DNA of 64,000 nucleotides from Bin55 sp965116055 (GTDB lineage Bacteria; Pseudomonadota; Gammaproteobacteria; Pseudomonadales; Azotimanducaceae). The DNA is taken from contig OZ220466.1 in NCBI GenBank assembly GCA_965116055.1, forward strand, positions 1,860,001 to 1,924,000, written 5' to 3'. The notes below the pieces were generated by a model. It was not told the origin of the DNA and ran no database searches. It saw nothing but the letters and a program-made list of their open reading frames with translations. This document shows, one piece after another, positions 53,144 through 62,548 of the stretch. The translations under genes were made by a program, and so were the position numbers. Numbering within the stretch: the stretch's first letter is position 1; every line of letters begins with the position of its first letter.

Positions 53144-54237
53144 TAGGTTTCAATCGCCCGTGGGTACGATCCTAGGACTTTTAAATCGAACGCGATTTTC
53201 CGTACCTCATGGAGGACCGACGCGACAGGCTCGTCTTCTTCATGTCCGTCGAAATCAATAAAGAACACATAGGACCATTTACCGGATCGTGCTGGTCTGG
53301 TGACAACGCGAGTCAAACTTATGTCGTGTCGCTGAAATGGGGAAAGTACTTCAACCAAAGCACCCGTTTGATTTGGTGTGTGTACCAAAAGACTCGTCTT
53401 ATCAAAACCGCTAGGCTTTACTTTATGGTTACCGAGGACCAAAAAGCGTGTTGCATTAGTTGCTTGATCTTCAATGTGAGATGCTAGGATCTCAAGTGAG
53501 AATTGCTCCGCTGCTATCTCACCTGCGATGGCGCCTGCGTTTTCTTCGATCGAAGCCAAACGCGCCGCTTCACCATTGCTAACGATTGGCCGCAATTGAG
53601 CATTCGGTAAACGTTCGCGAATCCAGTTTCGACATTGTGCCAAGGATTGCTCGTGCGAATAGATGGTACTGATTGATTCCATTGTGACACCACTTGAAGC
53701 CAACAGTGCGTGGTGAATAGGAAGACTTACCTCGGCACAAATAACGACATCTACATCCATAAAGCAGTCCAATGTCTGGTTTACGGCACCTTCCGTACTG
53801 TTTTCCACCGGAACGACGCCGAAATTTGTCCTTCGTGATGCAACGGCATGGAAAACATCGTAAATTGAAGGGGCCGAGTGAACCTTGGCAGAACGTCCGA
53901 ATTGCTTCAACGCGGCATGGTGCGTATAGGTGCCCTGCGGGCCGAGATAAGACACACTGCGAGGTTGCTGATACTCAACGGCGAGCGAAAAGATCTCGCG
54001 AAAGAACATTTCAAGTTGAGCATCGCTTAATGGCCCATGATTTCGCGCGATTAAGCGTTGCAGTATTTGGGTTTCTCTCTCCGGACGGTATATGACAACC
54101 TCGCCGTCGCCCGAATCATCCGCTTTAGCCTCACCGACATCTTTTACGCAATCAAATCGTTGATTGAGCAAATCAATTAATTGGTCATCAATCTCGTCAA
54201 TGCGGTCGCGCAGTTGGTCAAGTCTTTTTTTCGCCAT
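53143..54237 (-). CDS. pheA: Bifunctional chorismate mutase/prephenate dehydratase
   Basis: The product has 364 residues: chorismate mutase (about 1-90, LRDRIDEIDDQLIDLLNQR), prephenate dehydratase (about 95-275, with VENSTEGAVNQTLD and the catalytic TRF in NATRFLVLG) and a C-terminal ACT domain. The ACT phenylalanine site is recognisable as GALV and TRPARSGKWSY, the usual 'ESRP' reading VTRP. It starts 34 nt after gyrA. Confidence 0.96.
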   Translation of the reverse strand: MAKKRLDQLRDRIDEIDDQLIDLLNQRFDCVKDVGEAKADDSGDGEVVIYRPERETQILQRLIARNHGPLSDAQLEMFFREIFSLAVEYQQPRSVSYLGPQGTYTHHAALKQFGRSAKVHSAPSIYDVFHAVASRRTNFGVVPVENSTEGAVNQTLDCFMDVDVVICAEVSLPIHHALLASSGVTMESISTIYSHEQSLAQCRNWIRERLPNAQLRPIVSNGEAARLASIEENAGAIAGEIAAEQFSLEILASHIEDQATNATRFLVLGNHKVKPSGFDKTSLLVHTPNQTGALVEVLSPFQRHDISLTRVVTRPARSGKWSYVFFIDFDGHEEDEPVASVLHEVRKIAFDLKVLGSYPRAIET

Positions 54238-54271
54238 CGCAGAATTGCGTAGCCGTTGTCGTACGCTTCCG

Positions 54272-56986
54272 TTAATTTTCTACGTTGGCAGTGTCAGTCT
54301 CCGCCAGTCGATCAACTTCTACGACAGGATTAGTCGGCGAAGCATCCATGAGCTTCACTCCTGATGCTGTTCGCGAGAGAAGTCTTACGGAATCGGCATT
54401 GATACGAATCAATTTACCAGTCTGGTTTATCAAAAGCAGATGATCGCCCTCGAACACTTGCAGTGCATTAACGAGTGTACCAGTTCGCTTGTTGATCTGT
54501 GCAGCTTTCATACCCAAGCCTGCTCGATTTTTAACCGTAAATTCATCAAATCGAACTCGTTTGCCTATGCCGTGTTCCGATACAGTCAGTAGCAGCCCTT
54601 CTTTTTGAGGCACGATCAATGAGATCACGCGTTCCTCGCCGCGGAGTCTCATACCACGTACGCCACGAGCAGTCCGACTCAACGAACGAACATCCGATTC
54701 TTTGAATCGTATCAGCTTGCCCGTAGATTGAATCAAAATGATGTCATCCGAACCATCTGTACGGCACACGCCAATGAGTTGATCGTCGTCTGCGAGCGTG
54801 AGCGCAATCAGGCCGTTGGATCGAATGCGACTGTAGGCATTGAACTTCGTGCGCTTGATGATTCCGCGTTGCGTCGCAAAGAAAAGGTACCCGGGGTCGT
54901 CCAGCTTATCCACCGCGAACGCGAATGAGACCTTTTCGTTTTCATCTAACCTTAGGAGATTGACGAGCGGATACCCACGCGCGGTTCGACTTGCAAGTGG
55001 CACTTTGTACGCATCTAAGCCGAATACACGACCTCTATTCGTGAACATGAAAAGCATGTTGTGGTTGTGTGTAACCAAAGCATGCTCGGAAAAATCGTCG
55101 TCTCGCGATTGCACGCCGGTAACCCCTTTACCACCGCGATGTTGTACGTTGTATTCGGTGACAGGAATCGCTTTAGCGTATCCCTGATGCGAAATGGTGA
55201 TCACTACATCTTGAGGCTTAACCAGCGCTTTATCAGTCAGGTCTTCAATCGCATCGCGAATCTCCGTGCGACGATCATCCGCAAACTGGTCTCGGACTTC
55301 GTTCAACTCCTCAATAATGACTTCGTTTACCCGTTCATCCGAACTTTGTATGACGAGAAGATCTCGAATCGTGCTAACGATCTCTTTGTAACTATCAACG
55401 AGTTGTTGCTGTTCCAGATTGGTCAAACGGTGCAAGCGCATCTCAAGAATCGCGCTAGCTTGCTGAGGCGAGAGACGATACTGTCCCGCTTCATCGCTTC
55501 CTGTGTCTGAAGACTGAAAACCGTACTGTGGCATTAAGTCCAAAGGTCGAACGATATCTCGTTCAGCCACCGATAACAAAGCTTCGATTGTGGCAGCTTC
55601 CCATGTTTGCGATAGCAAGGCCTCCTGCGCTTCTGCGCGATTACTGGCTTGCTTGATCAATTCAACAACAGCGTCAATATTTGCAAGTGCAACCGATTGG
55701 CCTTCAAGTACATGCCCTTGAGCCCGATTTTGCCTCAAAAGATATTGTGTGCGCCGAGCGATCACATCGCGACGGTGTGCAAGAAATTCCGCAATGATCT
55801 CTTTAAGTGAAACTTGCCGTGGCTCGCCGTTCACCAATGCATTGTTGTTGATCGCGTAAGTCGTTTCGAGCGCGGAATGCTTATACAGTTTGTTAAGCAC
55901 CGTTTGTGCAATTTCGCCGCGCCGTAATTCAATAGCGATACGCAATCCGTCCTTATCGGACTCATCGCGCAATTCCGCGATGCCTTCCACCTTTTTGGTC
56001 TTAACTAGCTCGGCGATACGTTCAATGAGCATGGCTTTGTTTACTTGAAAGGGTATTTCCGTGACGATAATCGAATCGTGAGAACTCCCTTGAACGATTT
56101 CTGCACGCGAGCGCACCAAAATGGTGCCTCGTCCTGTCCGATATGCCTCAACGATGCCGGCTTTACCGTTGATAATGGCACCCGTTGGGAAATCGGGTCC
56201 TTGAATGTGTTGTAACAGATCGTCGAGCGTGGCATCTGGATTCTTCACCACTTCAACACAAGCGCCGATGATTTCTCCTAGATTGTGCGGCGGCATCTTG
56301 GTTGCCATCGCAACCGCGATACCGTCTGAACCGTTTAACAGCAAATTCGGTATGCGAGTTGGCATCACGACAGGCATAGTGAGCGTTTCATCGTAGTTTG
56401 GGACGAAATCAACCGTCTCTTTGTCAATGTCGGCTAGCATCATTTCAGCGATATGAGCCATGCGCATTTCGGTGTACCGCGGCGCGGCAGGAGGGTCGCC
56501 GTCAACCGATCCGAAATTACCCTGCCCTTGCACTAATGGGTAGCGCATATGAAATTCCTGCGCCATGCGGACAATCGTTTCATATATTGATTGATCGCCA
56601 TGCGGGTGGAATTTCCCGTTGACCTCACCGGCCACCCGGGCTGACTTGATCGTAGCCCGGTTGTACCGATTACCCATTTCCGCCATGGCAAATAAACAAC
56701 GACGATGGACCGGTTTCAATCCATCGCGGATATCGGGTAAGGCGCGACCGATGATGACGCTCATCGCGTAGCCTAGGTATGACTGTTCAACCTCCGACGT
56801 CAGACTGACCCGATTGATGTCACCACCACCGCTGCCAGGCGGCGATCCCGTACTTTGCGGCGGGATACCATCCGCGCCGTTTCCCGCGTTGCCGGAAGCC
56901 TCGTCTAGTGCCTTGGAATCTCGTTCCGAATCCGGCTCGTCTTGAGGTTCAATGACGGTGTCTATTGGGGGCTTTATTTCGCTCAT
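54272..56986 (-). CDS. gyrA: DNA gyrase subunit A
   Basis: The product has 904 residues. The catalytic Tyr171 lies in APRYTEMR, and the C-terminal GyrA box reads HRGGKG, which separates it from ParC. An N-terminal extension of about 49 Ser/Gly/Asp-rich residues precedes the normal start of the fold (YLGYAMSVIIGRALPD). In the quinolone region the sequence is HPHGDQSIYE, so Gln132 and Glu136 replace E. coli Ser83 and Asp87. The gene lies upstream of pheA as in pseudomonads, but serC is absent. Confidence 0.97.
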   Translation of the reverse strand: MSEIKPPIDTVIEPQDEPDSERDSKALDEASGNAGNGADGIPPQSTGSPPGSGGGDINRVSLTSEVEQSYLGYAMSVIIGRALPDIRDGLKPVHRRCLFAMAEMGNRYNRATIKSARVAGEVNGKFHPHGDQSIYETIVRMAQEFHMRYPLVQGQGNFGSVDGDPPAAPRYTEMRMAHIAEMMLADIDKETVDFVPNYDETLTMPVVMPTRIPNLLLNGSDGIAVAMATKMPPHNLGEIIGACVEVVKNPDATLDDLLQHIQGPDFPTGAIINGKAGIVEAYRTGRGTILVRSRAEIVQGSSHDSIIVTEIPFQVNKAMLIERIAELVKTKKVEGIAELRDESDKDGLRIAIELRRGEIAQTVLNKLYKHSALETTYAINNNALVNGEPRQVSLKEIIAEFLAHRRDVIARRTQYLLRQNRAQGHVLEGQSVALANIDAVVELIKQASNRAEAQEALLSQTWEAATIEALLSVAERDIVRPLDLMPQYGFQSSDTGSDEAGQYRLSPQQASAILEMRLHRLTNLEQQQLVDSYKEIVSTIRDLLVIQSSDERVNEVIIEELNEVRDQFADDRRTEIRDAIEDLTDKALVKPQDVVITISHQGYAKAIPVTEYNVQHRGGKGVTGVQSRDDDFSEHALVTHNHNMLFMFTNRGRVFGLDAYKVPLASRTARGYPLVNLLRLDENEKVSFAFAVDKLDDPGYLFFATQRGIIKRTKFNAYSRIRSNGLIALTLADDDQLIGVCRTDGSDDIILIQSTGKLIRFKESDVRSLSRTARGVRGMRLRGEERVISLIVPQKEGLLLTVSEHGIGKRVRFDEFTVKNRAGLGMKAAQINKRTGTLVNALQVFEGDHLLLINQTGKLIRINADSVRLLSRTASGVKLMDASPTNPVVEVDRLAETDTANVEN

Positions 56987-57033
56987 AACTTATTGATTTA
57001 TAAATCTTTTCTGCATGACGTAAATCAATGTAA

Positions 57034-57042
57034 ATTATATCA
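57034..57042 (-). promoter_or_regulatory. Extended -10 promoter of gyrA
   Basis: On the minus strand the sequence TGATATAAT gives a perfect TATAAT with the extended -10 TG. Transcription would start near 57027, leaving about 41 nt before the ATG at 56986. No strong -35 is needed for this type. Confidence 0.55.
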
Positions 57043-57179
57043 TAAAACTGGTCAAAAAGCCTCAAAAAAGTACATTTCTAACAAGTGCTTTGGATGAAAC
57101 GATATCCAGGCGCAAAGGAGCTTCGATTTGAGCTATGCATCCATGTTCGATCCCTGTTGTATAACCGTAAAACAATGCC

Positions 57180-58652
57180 TTATTTTGACGCTTGAAGCCA
57201 GAATTTTCGGGTTGCTGGCATGGGATCGTCAACCGGTTTGATCGTTGCGCCGAAACACATTGTCGTTCGTTTATCCGTGTAAGTTGACCATGTTGGAATG
57301 CCTTCGTGGTTCGGGTCACCGCAATGTGCGAACGCCACGTACGAGCTTAAAAGATTCTCGGATAGATGTCCAACTGCCTGGTCAGTACCACAGAACTTTT
57401 GCATTTGTTCAAGACCGTATGTTCCCCAAACAAATGGAATATCGAGTGAATGACACGAGTGTAAACGACCTTCAAGAGCGGGGGATTCCCAATCGAACCG
57501 ATACTTCCACACGTTCGCGCTGTGAGCATGATGGGCATCAGCTGTACGTATCGCTGGGACACGGAACATTCGATCGGTTGAGAATGCGGCCCAAATGTCA
57601 ATGGGGTCTTCGCTAAGGTTCTCGGACAATCTATCTTCGCTGTAACAATGCATGGCTTCATCAGCACGATCGTCGAGTGCAGACTGAAACAGCTTGCGGA
57701 GCGTGGATGTGTCCATATCATCAAATTCCTTGTTGAATATGGTGAAGAGCGTTGATTCGTCGCGCGTGTGACCGATCATCAGAGGCATTCCCTGTGTATG
57801 GTCGCCGCGTCTCAAGACCACGGCCGCATCTTCAGCTATAACGTCACCGTCACAAGTCGGTGCCCAGCGAGCGCCAGGAATTTGCGTTTGTAATGCCAAT
57901 AAGCGCTCAGCCGGCACCTCGCGCAAAGCATCGAATCCTCCGCAATGATTGGCCAGCGTATCTGCTGTTTGCTTCGAGGCATGAGCTGTCACTTGGTTCG
58001 TTAATGAACCGCTCATTGGGATCGCTTTATCGAAACTACCTGCTGCCATAGGCATCGCCATCAGTTGCGCAATATCGAACCCACCTGCTGATTGACCAAA
58101 CACAGTGACATTGTTGGGATCGCCGCCGAAAACATGGATGTTCTCCTTAACCCACTGCAAACCTGCGACCTGGTCCAGCAGGGCCTCGTTTCCGGTTGCG
58201 CCGAGTTCAGGCGCGTGTAGAAAGCCGAGTACCCCAAGCCGATAGTTCAACGTGACAATCACCATATCACCGGCTCGCGCTAAGTGTTCGCCATGCACCC
58301 GCGGTTGCGAACCTGACCCGACTGTATTACCGCCGCCATGAATCCAGACCATCACGGGACGTTTGTTGCCGTCACAGTTTGGAGTCCACACGTTGAGATA
58401 CAAACAATCCTCGCTGGTCTTGCCAGTCGCTATGCCAATGAGCTCTCCTATGGCACCAGGAATTGTGGATTGAATAGCGCACGGACCGAACTCTTTAGCC
58501 GGTCGAATGCCCACCCAAGGCTTTGGCGCCTGAGGCGCTAGCCAACGTTTAGAACCAACCGGTGGTTGAGCGAACGGGATACCGCGAAATACCACGATAC
58601 CATGTTGCCTTATTCCTTCCACGCGGCCATATGCAGTCTCTACTACCGCCAT
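57180..58652 (-). CDS. Type B carboxylesterase
   Basis: The product has 490 residues. Alpha/beta hydrolase features are HGGG (105-108, oxyanion hole), FGQSAGGFD with the nucleophile Ser188, and later an acidic residue (TRDESTLF) and the catalytic His in CHSLDIPFVWG. LYLNVWTPN and YRLGVLGFL are family motifs. There is no signal peptide, so it is cytosolic; substrates may be short or medium acyl esters. A good ribosome binding site AAAGGAG precedes the ATG. It is divergent from ubiG. Confidence 0.9.
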   Translation of the reverse strand: MAVVETAYGRVEGIRQHGIVVFRGIPFAQPPVGSKRWLAPQAPKPWVGIRPAKEFGPCAIQSTIPGAIGELIGIATGKTSEDCLYLNVWTPNCDGNKRPVMVWIHGGGNTVGSGSQPRVHGEHLARAGDMVIVTLNYRLGVLGFLHAPELGATGNEALLDQVAGLQWVKENIHVFGGDPNNVTVFGQSAGGFDIAQLMAMPMAAGSFDKAIPMSGSLTNQVTAHASKQTADTLANHCGGFDALREVPAERLLALQTQIPGARWAPTCDGDVIAEDAAVVLRRGDHTQGMPLMIGHTRDESTLFTIFNKEFDDMDTSTLRKLFQSALDDRADEAMHCYSEDRLSENLSEDPIDIWAAFSTDRMFRVPAIRTADAHHAHSANVWKYRFDWESPALEGRLHSCHSLDIPFVWGTYGLEQMQKFCGTDQAVGHLSENLLSSYVAFAHCGDPNHEGIPTWSTYTDKRTTMCFGATIKPVDDPMPATRKFWLQASK

Positions 58653-58681
58653 CCTGTTTCTCCTTTTAACGTTTACTTGAT

Positions 58682-58695
58682 GTACACCAGTGTAC
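58682..58695. promoter_or_regulatory. Inverted repeat between carboxylesterase and ubiG
   Basis: GTACAC-CA-GTGTAC is a 6-bp inverted repeat with 2-bp spacing in the 74-bp divergent region, 30 bp before the esterase start. It is a candidate operator for a dimeric repressor. Confidence 0.45.
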
Positions 58696-58726
58696 CGTGT
58701 AATCTATCATTTTCACTAATCTCAAA

Positions 58727-59467
58727 TTGAGTTGCAGCAATTTGGCTGATTCCGGCGTACTGCCAAATGTCGATCCTGCCGAAATCGAAAAGTTCGAATC
58801 GTTGGCCCATCGCTGGTGGGATAAAGATGGCGAATTCAAGCCTCTTCACGATATTAACAATGTGCGGTTACAGTTCATTGCAGACCGAGTGCAAATAAAA
58901 AACCGCGACATCATCGAAGTGGGCTGTGGCGGGGGCATCCTCTCTGAGAGTTTGGCCCGAAAAGGTGCAAGGATCATAGGCATTGATCCCGCACGGGGGC
59001 CTTTGACTGTCGCCAAAATCCATGCGCTCGAAGCAGGGTTGCAAAACTACCCACGGTATGAGATAGCTACCGCAGAATCTTTCGTGGTTAACCACGCCGC
59101 ATCCTTTGATGCGGTCGCAGCATTGGAAATGCTTGAGCACGTGCCGGACTTTCGCGTCACCGTCAGTGCCTTGAGCGAATTAACGAAGCCTGGCGGGCAC
59201 CTGTTTTTTTCGACGATCAATCGACACCCTAAAGCCTACGCAGTTATGATCCTAGCAGGTGAGTACATCTTCAATATCCTCCCCCGCGGAACGCACGACT
59301 ACACCAAGTTCATTCAACCATCGGAGTTAGCGCAAGCCGCACGAGACGCCGGACTGATCGTGAAGCAAATTCAAGGTTATCGCTACAACCCGTTTTCCCG
59401 GAGCTGTTCAATGTGTGACGATCTTGACGTAAACTATCTCATGCACGCGGAAAAAGCCGTTGGCTAG
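58727..59467 (+). CDS. ubiG: Ubiquinone biosynthesis O-methyltransferase
   Basis: The product has 246 residues. AHRWWDKDGEFKPLHDINNVR and the SAM-binding VGCGGGILSESLARKGA are typical of UbiG, with LEMLEHVPD, FFSTINRHPKAYA and ILPRGTHDYTKFI further on. It performs both O-methylations in ubiquinone synthesis. The start is a TTG without clear ribosome binding site; TTG 58742 is also possible. In Pseudomonas mupP follows; here yciK follows directly. Confidence 0.95.
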   Translation: MSCSNLADSGVLPNVDPAEIEKFESLAHRWWDKDGEFKPLHDINNVRLQFIADRVQIKNRDIIEVGCGGGILSESLARKGARIIGIDPARGPLTVAKIHALEAGLQNYPRYEIATAESFVVNHAASFDAVAALEMLEHVPDFRVTVSALSELTKPGGHLFFSTINRHPKAYAVMILAGEYIFNILPRGTHDYTKFIQPSELAQAARDAGLIVKQIQGYRYNPFSRSCSMCDDLDVNYLMHAEKAVG

Positions 59468-60212
59468 GTACCAGCCACCGCAGAATCTTTTAGCCGGTCG
59501 AACCATCCTGATCACCGGGGCCAGTGACGGGATCGGCCGCGTCGCAGCCATAACGTTCGCACAGTATGGTGCGAGTGTTCTTCTACTCGGTAGAGATCGA
59601 AAGAAACTTGATGCCGTAAACGATGAGATCGTAGCCCTGCATGACACCTCGCCGTTATTGATCCCATTTGATCTTGCTTCCCTACACGCTCGATCCGAGG
59701 AGGAACTAACCGAGTCACTCCGTGCATCCATAGAAAAATTGGATGGTATCCTCCACAATGCATCGTTGCTAGGGCCGAAGTTACCTGTAGCCCACTATAC
59801 AGCTGGCGAATGGGAGACCGTCATGCAGGTGAACGTGAATGCAGCATTCTTGCTGACGAAGGCGCTCATGCCTGCGTTAGAGTCCGCTACTGATGCATCC
59901 GTCCTATTTACTTCGTCAGGCGTTGGTCGTAAGGGTCGCGCTTATTGGGGCGCGTACGCAGTATCGAAATTCGCTACGGAAGGACTCATGGAAGTGCTCG
60001 CTGACGAAGTCAGCCATACAAACATTCGCGTCAACTCGCTCAATCCGGGCGGCACACGAACATCCATGCGGGCAGAGGCCTTTCCCGCAGAAGATCCGAT
60101 GACGTTACCGACCCCGGAGGACCACATGGATCTTTATCTATATCTTATGGGCCCGGACTCTCGCGGCATCACCGGGCAGAAATTCGACGCTTACTCGTGG
60201 CGCGGTCCTTGA
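59460..60212 (+). CDS. yciK: YciK-like short-chain dehydrogenase
   Basis: The product has 250 residues. ITGASDGIGRVAAITFAQYG is the NADP site and AYAVSKFATEGLMEVLADE holds the Tyr-x3-Lys pair. LAGRTILITG and the ending HMDLYLYLMGPDS match YciK. The reaction is unknown. It overlaps ubiG by 8 nt, starting with TTG, as in the ubiG-mupP-yciK group of pseudomonads but without mupP. Confidence 0.88.
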   Translation: MARYQPPQNLLAGRTILITGASDGIGRVAAITFAQYGASVLLLGRDRKKLDAVNDEIVALHDTSPLLIPFDLASLHARSEEELTESLRASIEKLDGILHNASLLGPKLPVAHYTAGEWETVMQVNVNAAFLLTKALMPALESATDASVLFTSSGVGRKGRAYWGAYAVSKFATEGLMEVLADEVSHTNIRVNSLNPGGTRTSMRAEAFPAEDPMTLPTPEDHMDLYLYLMGPDSRGITGQKFDAYSWRGP

Positions 60213-60221
60213 ATTTTCCGT

Positions 60222-61076
60222 TTAGTATCTATGCCACTTCGGTAACACGAGCATCGGATACGGAATAAGCACCGATCGACGTTTAACCGGTGTCATTGAT
60301 CGAGCCTGCGCGCGCATCGAAAAACCCAACATGCGGCTAACCGCAGTTACTTCGTCAGGGTGAACCTCAACAACACGCCCTACGGGAACGAAGCTGGGTA
60401 ACACGAATGGACCGAAGCGTACACGTTTCAAGCGAGAAACCATGATGTTTTGGCTCTCGAAGAGCAACCGAACCTCGCGATTGCGACCTTCCATAAGACA
60501 CACGTGATACCAGTGGTTATTCCCGCTGCCATCGTAATAGCGAATATCGCTAAATCGACATGTCACGCCATTGATGTTAACGCCACGCTGAAGTCTTTCA
60601 AGCATCTCGTCATCCAGTAGTCCGCGGACCCGCACTGCGTATTCACGATCAATATTTGTGCGCGGATGCATCAGCTTGTGGGCTAAATCGCCATGATTCG
60701 TGAACAGCAGCAAGCCTGTCGTCGCTACGTCCAGACGTCCCACTGATATCCAACGGCTCGTTTTCAATGTCGGCAAGTCAGCGAATACAGTTCGACGGCC
60801 CGCCCTTGATTTGCGGGTGACTTCAATACCCGCCGCTTTGTTCATAACCAGCATGCGTGGGGCATCCGATACGCGCCGAATTAATGCTTTGCCATCTACC
60901 TCAATACGCTGAGCATCTCCAACGCGATCACCTAGCTTCGCAATGGAACCGTCCACCCTAACGCGTCCTGCAACGATCCACTTTTCAGTTTCACGCCTTG
61001 AACCCAATCCCGCAGTTGCCAGTACTTTTTGCAGTTTGATCGTCGAAGGCGCTGTCGTATGGTCAGCAGTATCCAT
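60222..61076 (-). CDS. rluB: Ribosomal large subunit pseudouridine synthase B
   Basis: About 284 residues from ATG 61076. An S4 RNA-binding domain (KLQKVLATAGLGSRRETEKWI) is followed by the catalytic domain with GRLDVATTGLLLFTNHGDL, whose Asp forms the covalent adduct, and by LMEGRNREVRLLFE. It modifies 23S rRNA near position 2605. A TTG at 61130 would overlap scpB and add 18 unlike residues. It is the last gene of the trpS-scpA-scpB-rluB run. Confidence 0.93.
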   Translation of the reverse strand: MDTADHTTAPSTIKLQKVLATAGLGSRRETEKWIVAGRVRVDGSIAKLGDRVGDAQRIEVDGKALIRRVSDAPRMLVMNKAAGIEVTRKSRAGRRTVFADLPTLKTSRWISVGRLDVATTGLLLFTNHGDLAHKLMHPRTNIDREYAVRVRGLLDDEMLERLQRGVNINGVTCRFSDIRYYDGSGNNHWYHVCLMEGRNREVRLLFESQNIMVSRLKRVRFGPFVLPSFVPVGRVVEVHPDEVTAVSRMLGFSMRAQARSMTPVKRRSVLIPYPMLVLPKWHRY

Positions 61077-61107
61077 TAGGCATGCTACGTTGCTGTAGGT
61101 AAGTAAG

Positions 61108-61707
61108 TCAGTTGATATCTGCCGCGACAACGCGCGGTGGCTCTATGCGCTCCTCTCGCACCAATAAGGACTCACCCTCAGCAAATGGCGGCAGATCGCT
61201 GATTGATCGCAAATTGAAATAATCCAAAAAGGCTCGCGTTGTGCCGTACAAGATCGGTAGTCCTGGTACTTGCTTACGCCCAAGTTCACGAATCCAGCCT
61301 CGTTCTTCAAGACGACGAAGAAATCTGCCGCTCGTCGTGACGCCGCGAACTTCGTCGATTTCGTTACGGGTAATGGGTTGTTGATAGGCGATCATCGCAA
61401 GCGTCTCCAGCAACGCGCGCGAATATTTGGGCGGGTTGCGCTTCCATAACTTGTGTACCCAATCACTATGAGAGGCATCCACTTGAAAACGAAAACCAGA
61501 TGCAACCTGCACGAGTTCAATACCGCGATGGGCACAATCGAGCTCAAGTTCTTCAAGAGCTTTCGACAACAATTCGCGAAACGCTCGCGGATCGTCGTAG
61601 TCGTGCTTGAACACTTGCATAAGAGCAGCCATATTAAGCGGCTCCTCGGCTGCGAAGAGTAACGCCTCCACAATACGTTTGATATCACGAGTCGTTAATT
61701 CAGCCAA
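61108..61707 (-). CDS. scpB: Segregation and condensation protein B
   Basis: The product has 199 residues with two winged-helix domains (IVEALLFAAEEPLNMAALMQ; RALLETLAMIAYQQPITRNEIDEVRGV). It binds ScpA and SMC in the condensin complex. It starts with TTG overlapping the scpA stop by 8 nt. Confidence 0.95.
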   Translation of the reverse strand: MAELTTRDIKRIVEALLFAAEEPLNMAALMQVFKHDYDDPRAFRELLSKALEELELDCAHRGIELVQVASGFRFQVDASHSDWVHKLWKRNPPKYSRALLETLAMIAYQQPITRNEIDEVRGVTTSGRFLRRLEERGWIRELGRKQVPGLPILYGTTRAFLDYFNLRSISDLPPFAEGESLLVREERIEPPRVVAADIN

Positions 61708-62548
61708 TTTCAGCCGTCTCTACCAAACTAACAAAAATCGGTGCAAACGGTTGCTTTTGAATGACCCTAACCATGCTACTTCGCATCAATTCGAGAATCG
61801 CAAGTAGAGACGCAATGAGTGATAGCTTGCCTTCCCACAGGTTGAACAACCTATCGAATGGCAATGACTCGCCAGAGATTTTCAGTTTATCCAGAATATC
61901 CGTCATGCGTTTTCGTACAGAAATCGTCGGGCGCGCGACGCTGTGTTCTTGATGAAGTTTTGCACGTGCTAGCACTGCCCCAAAAGCACTCAGTAGTTCT
62001 TTCAGATCGACTTCAGGATGAACTTCGGTAGGCAACGGTCGCGCAATGGCTATATGGACATTGTGAACGTCTCGTTCAACTTGCGGCAAATCATTTAAAC
62101 GCTCGGCAGCATCCTTCAATCTTTCGTAGGCTATCAAACGTTGCCGCAGCTCCACCGCGGGGTCATCTTCGTCTACCTCAACGCCTTCAAGTTGCGGCAA
62201 AAGCGCTCGCGATTTGATCACCATTAACGTTGAGGCAACGACCAGATACTCACCCGCTAATTGCAGGCGAAGCGCCGTCATTGATTCAATATACTGCATG
62301 TATTGATCCGCGATCGCTGCTAGACTGAAATTGAGTATGTTGAGGTTTTGCTTTCTTACTAAGTACAGCAGCAAATCCAAGGGGCCTTCAAACGACTCTA
62401 ACAAGACGACCATAGCGTCAGCCGGAATATATAAGTCCGACGGAAGCGTTACAAGATTTCGATCGTCTACTCGTATCTGATAGTCGCCAACAGCCAACGC
62501 TGTCGGCGAGCTCACCCCTTTCGAGGTATCCTCCGTAGGCGGATTCAA
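61700..62548 (-). CDS. scpA: Segregation and condensation protein A
   Basis: The product has 282 residues. SFEGPLDLLLYLVRKQNLNI is the kleisin N-terminal signature and DPAVELRQRLIAYERLKDAAE the middle region. It bridges SMC heads. A stretch of about 45 residues precedes the usual family start; the TTG at 62548 overlaps the trpS stop as TTGA, which supports it. Confidence 0.93.
   Translation of the reverse strand: MNPPTEDTSKGVSSPTALAVGDYQIRVDDRNLVTLPSDLYIPADAMVVLLESFEGPLDLLLYLVRKQNLNILNFSLAAIADQYMQYIESMTALRLQLAGEYLVVASTLMVIKSRALLPQLEGVEVDEDDPAVELRQRLIAYERLKDAAERLNDLPQVERDVHNVHIAIARPLPTEVHPEVDLKELLSAFGAVLARAKLHQEHSVARPTISVRKRMTDILDKLKISGESLPFDRLFNLWEGKLSLIASLLAILELMRSSMVRVIQKQPFAPIFVSLVETAEIG

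Noticed and set aside
54272..56986. ParC rather than GyrA
   Set aside because: The HRGGKG box and the length of 904 residues, with pheA downstream, fit GyrA.
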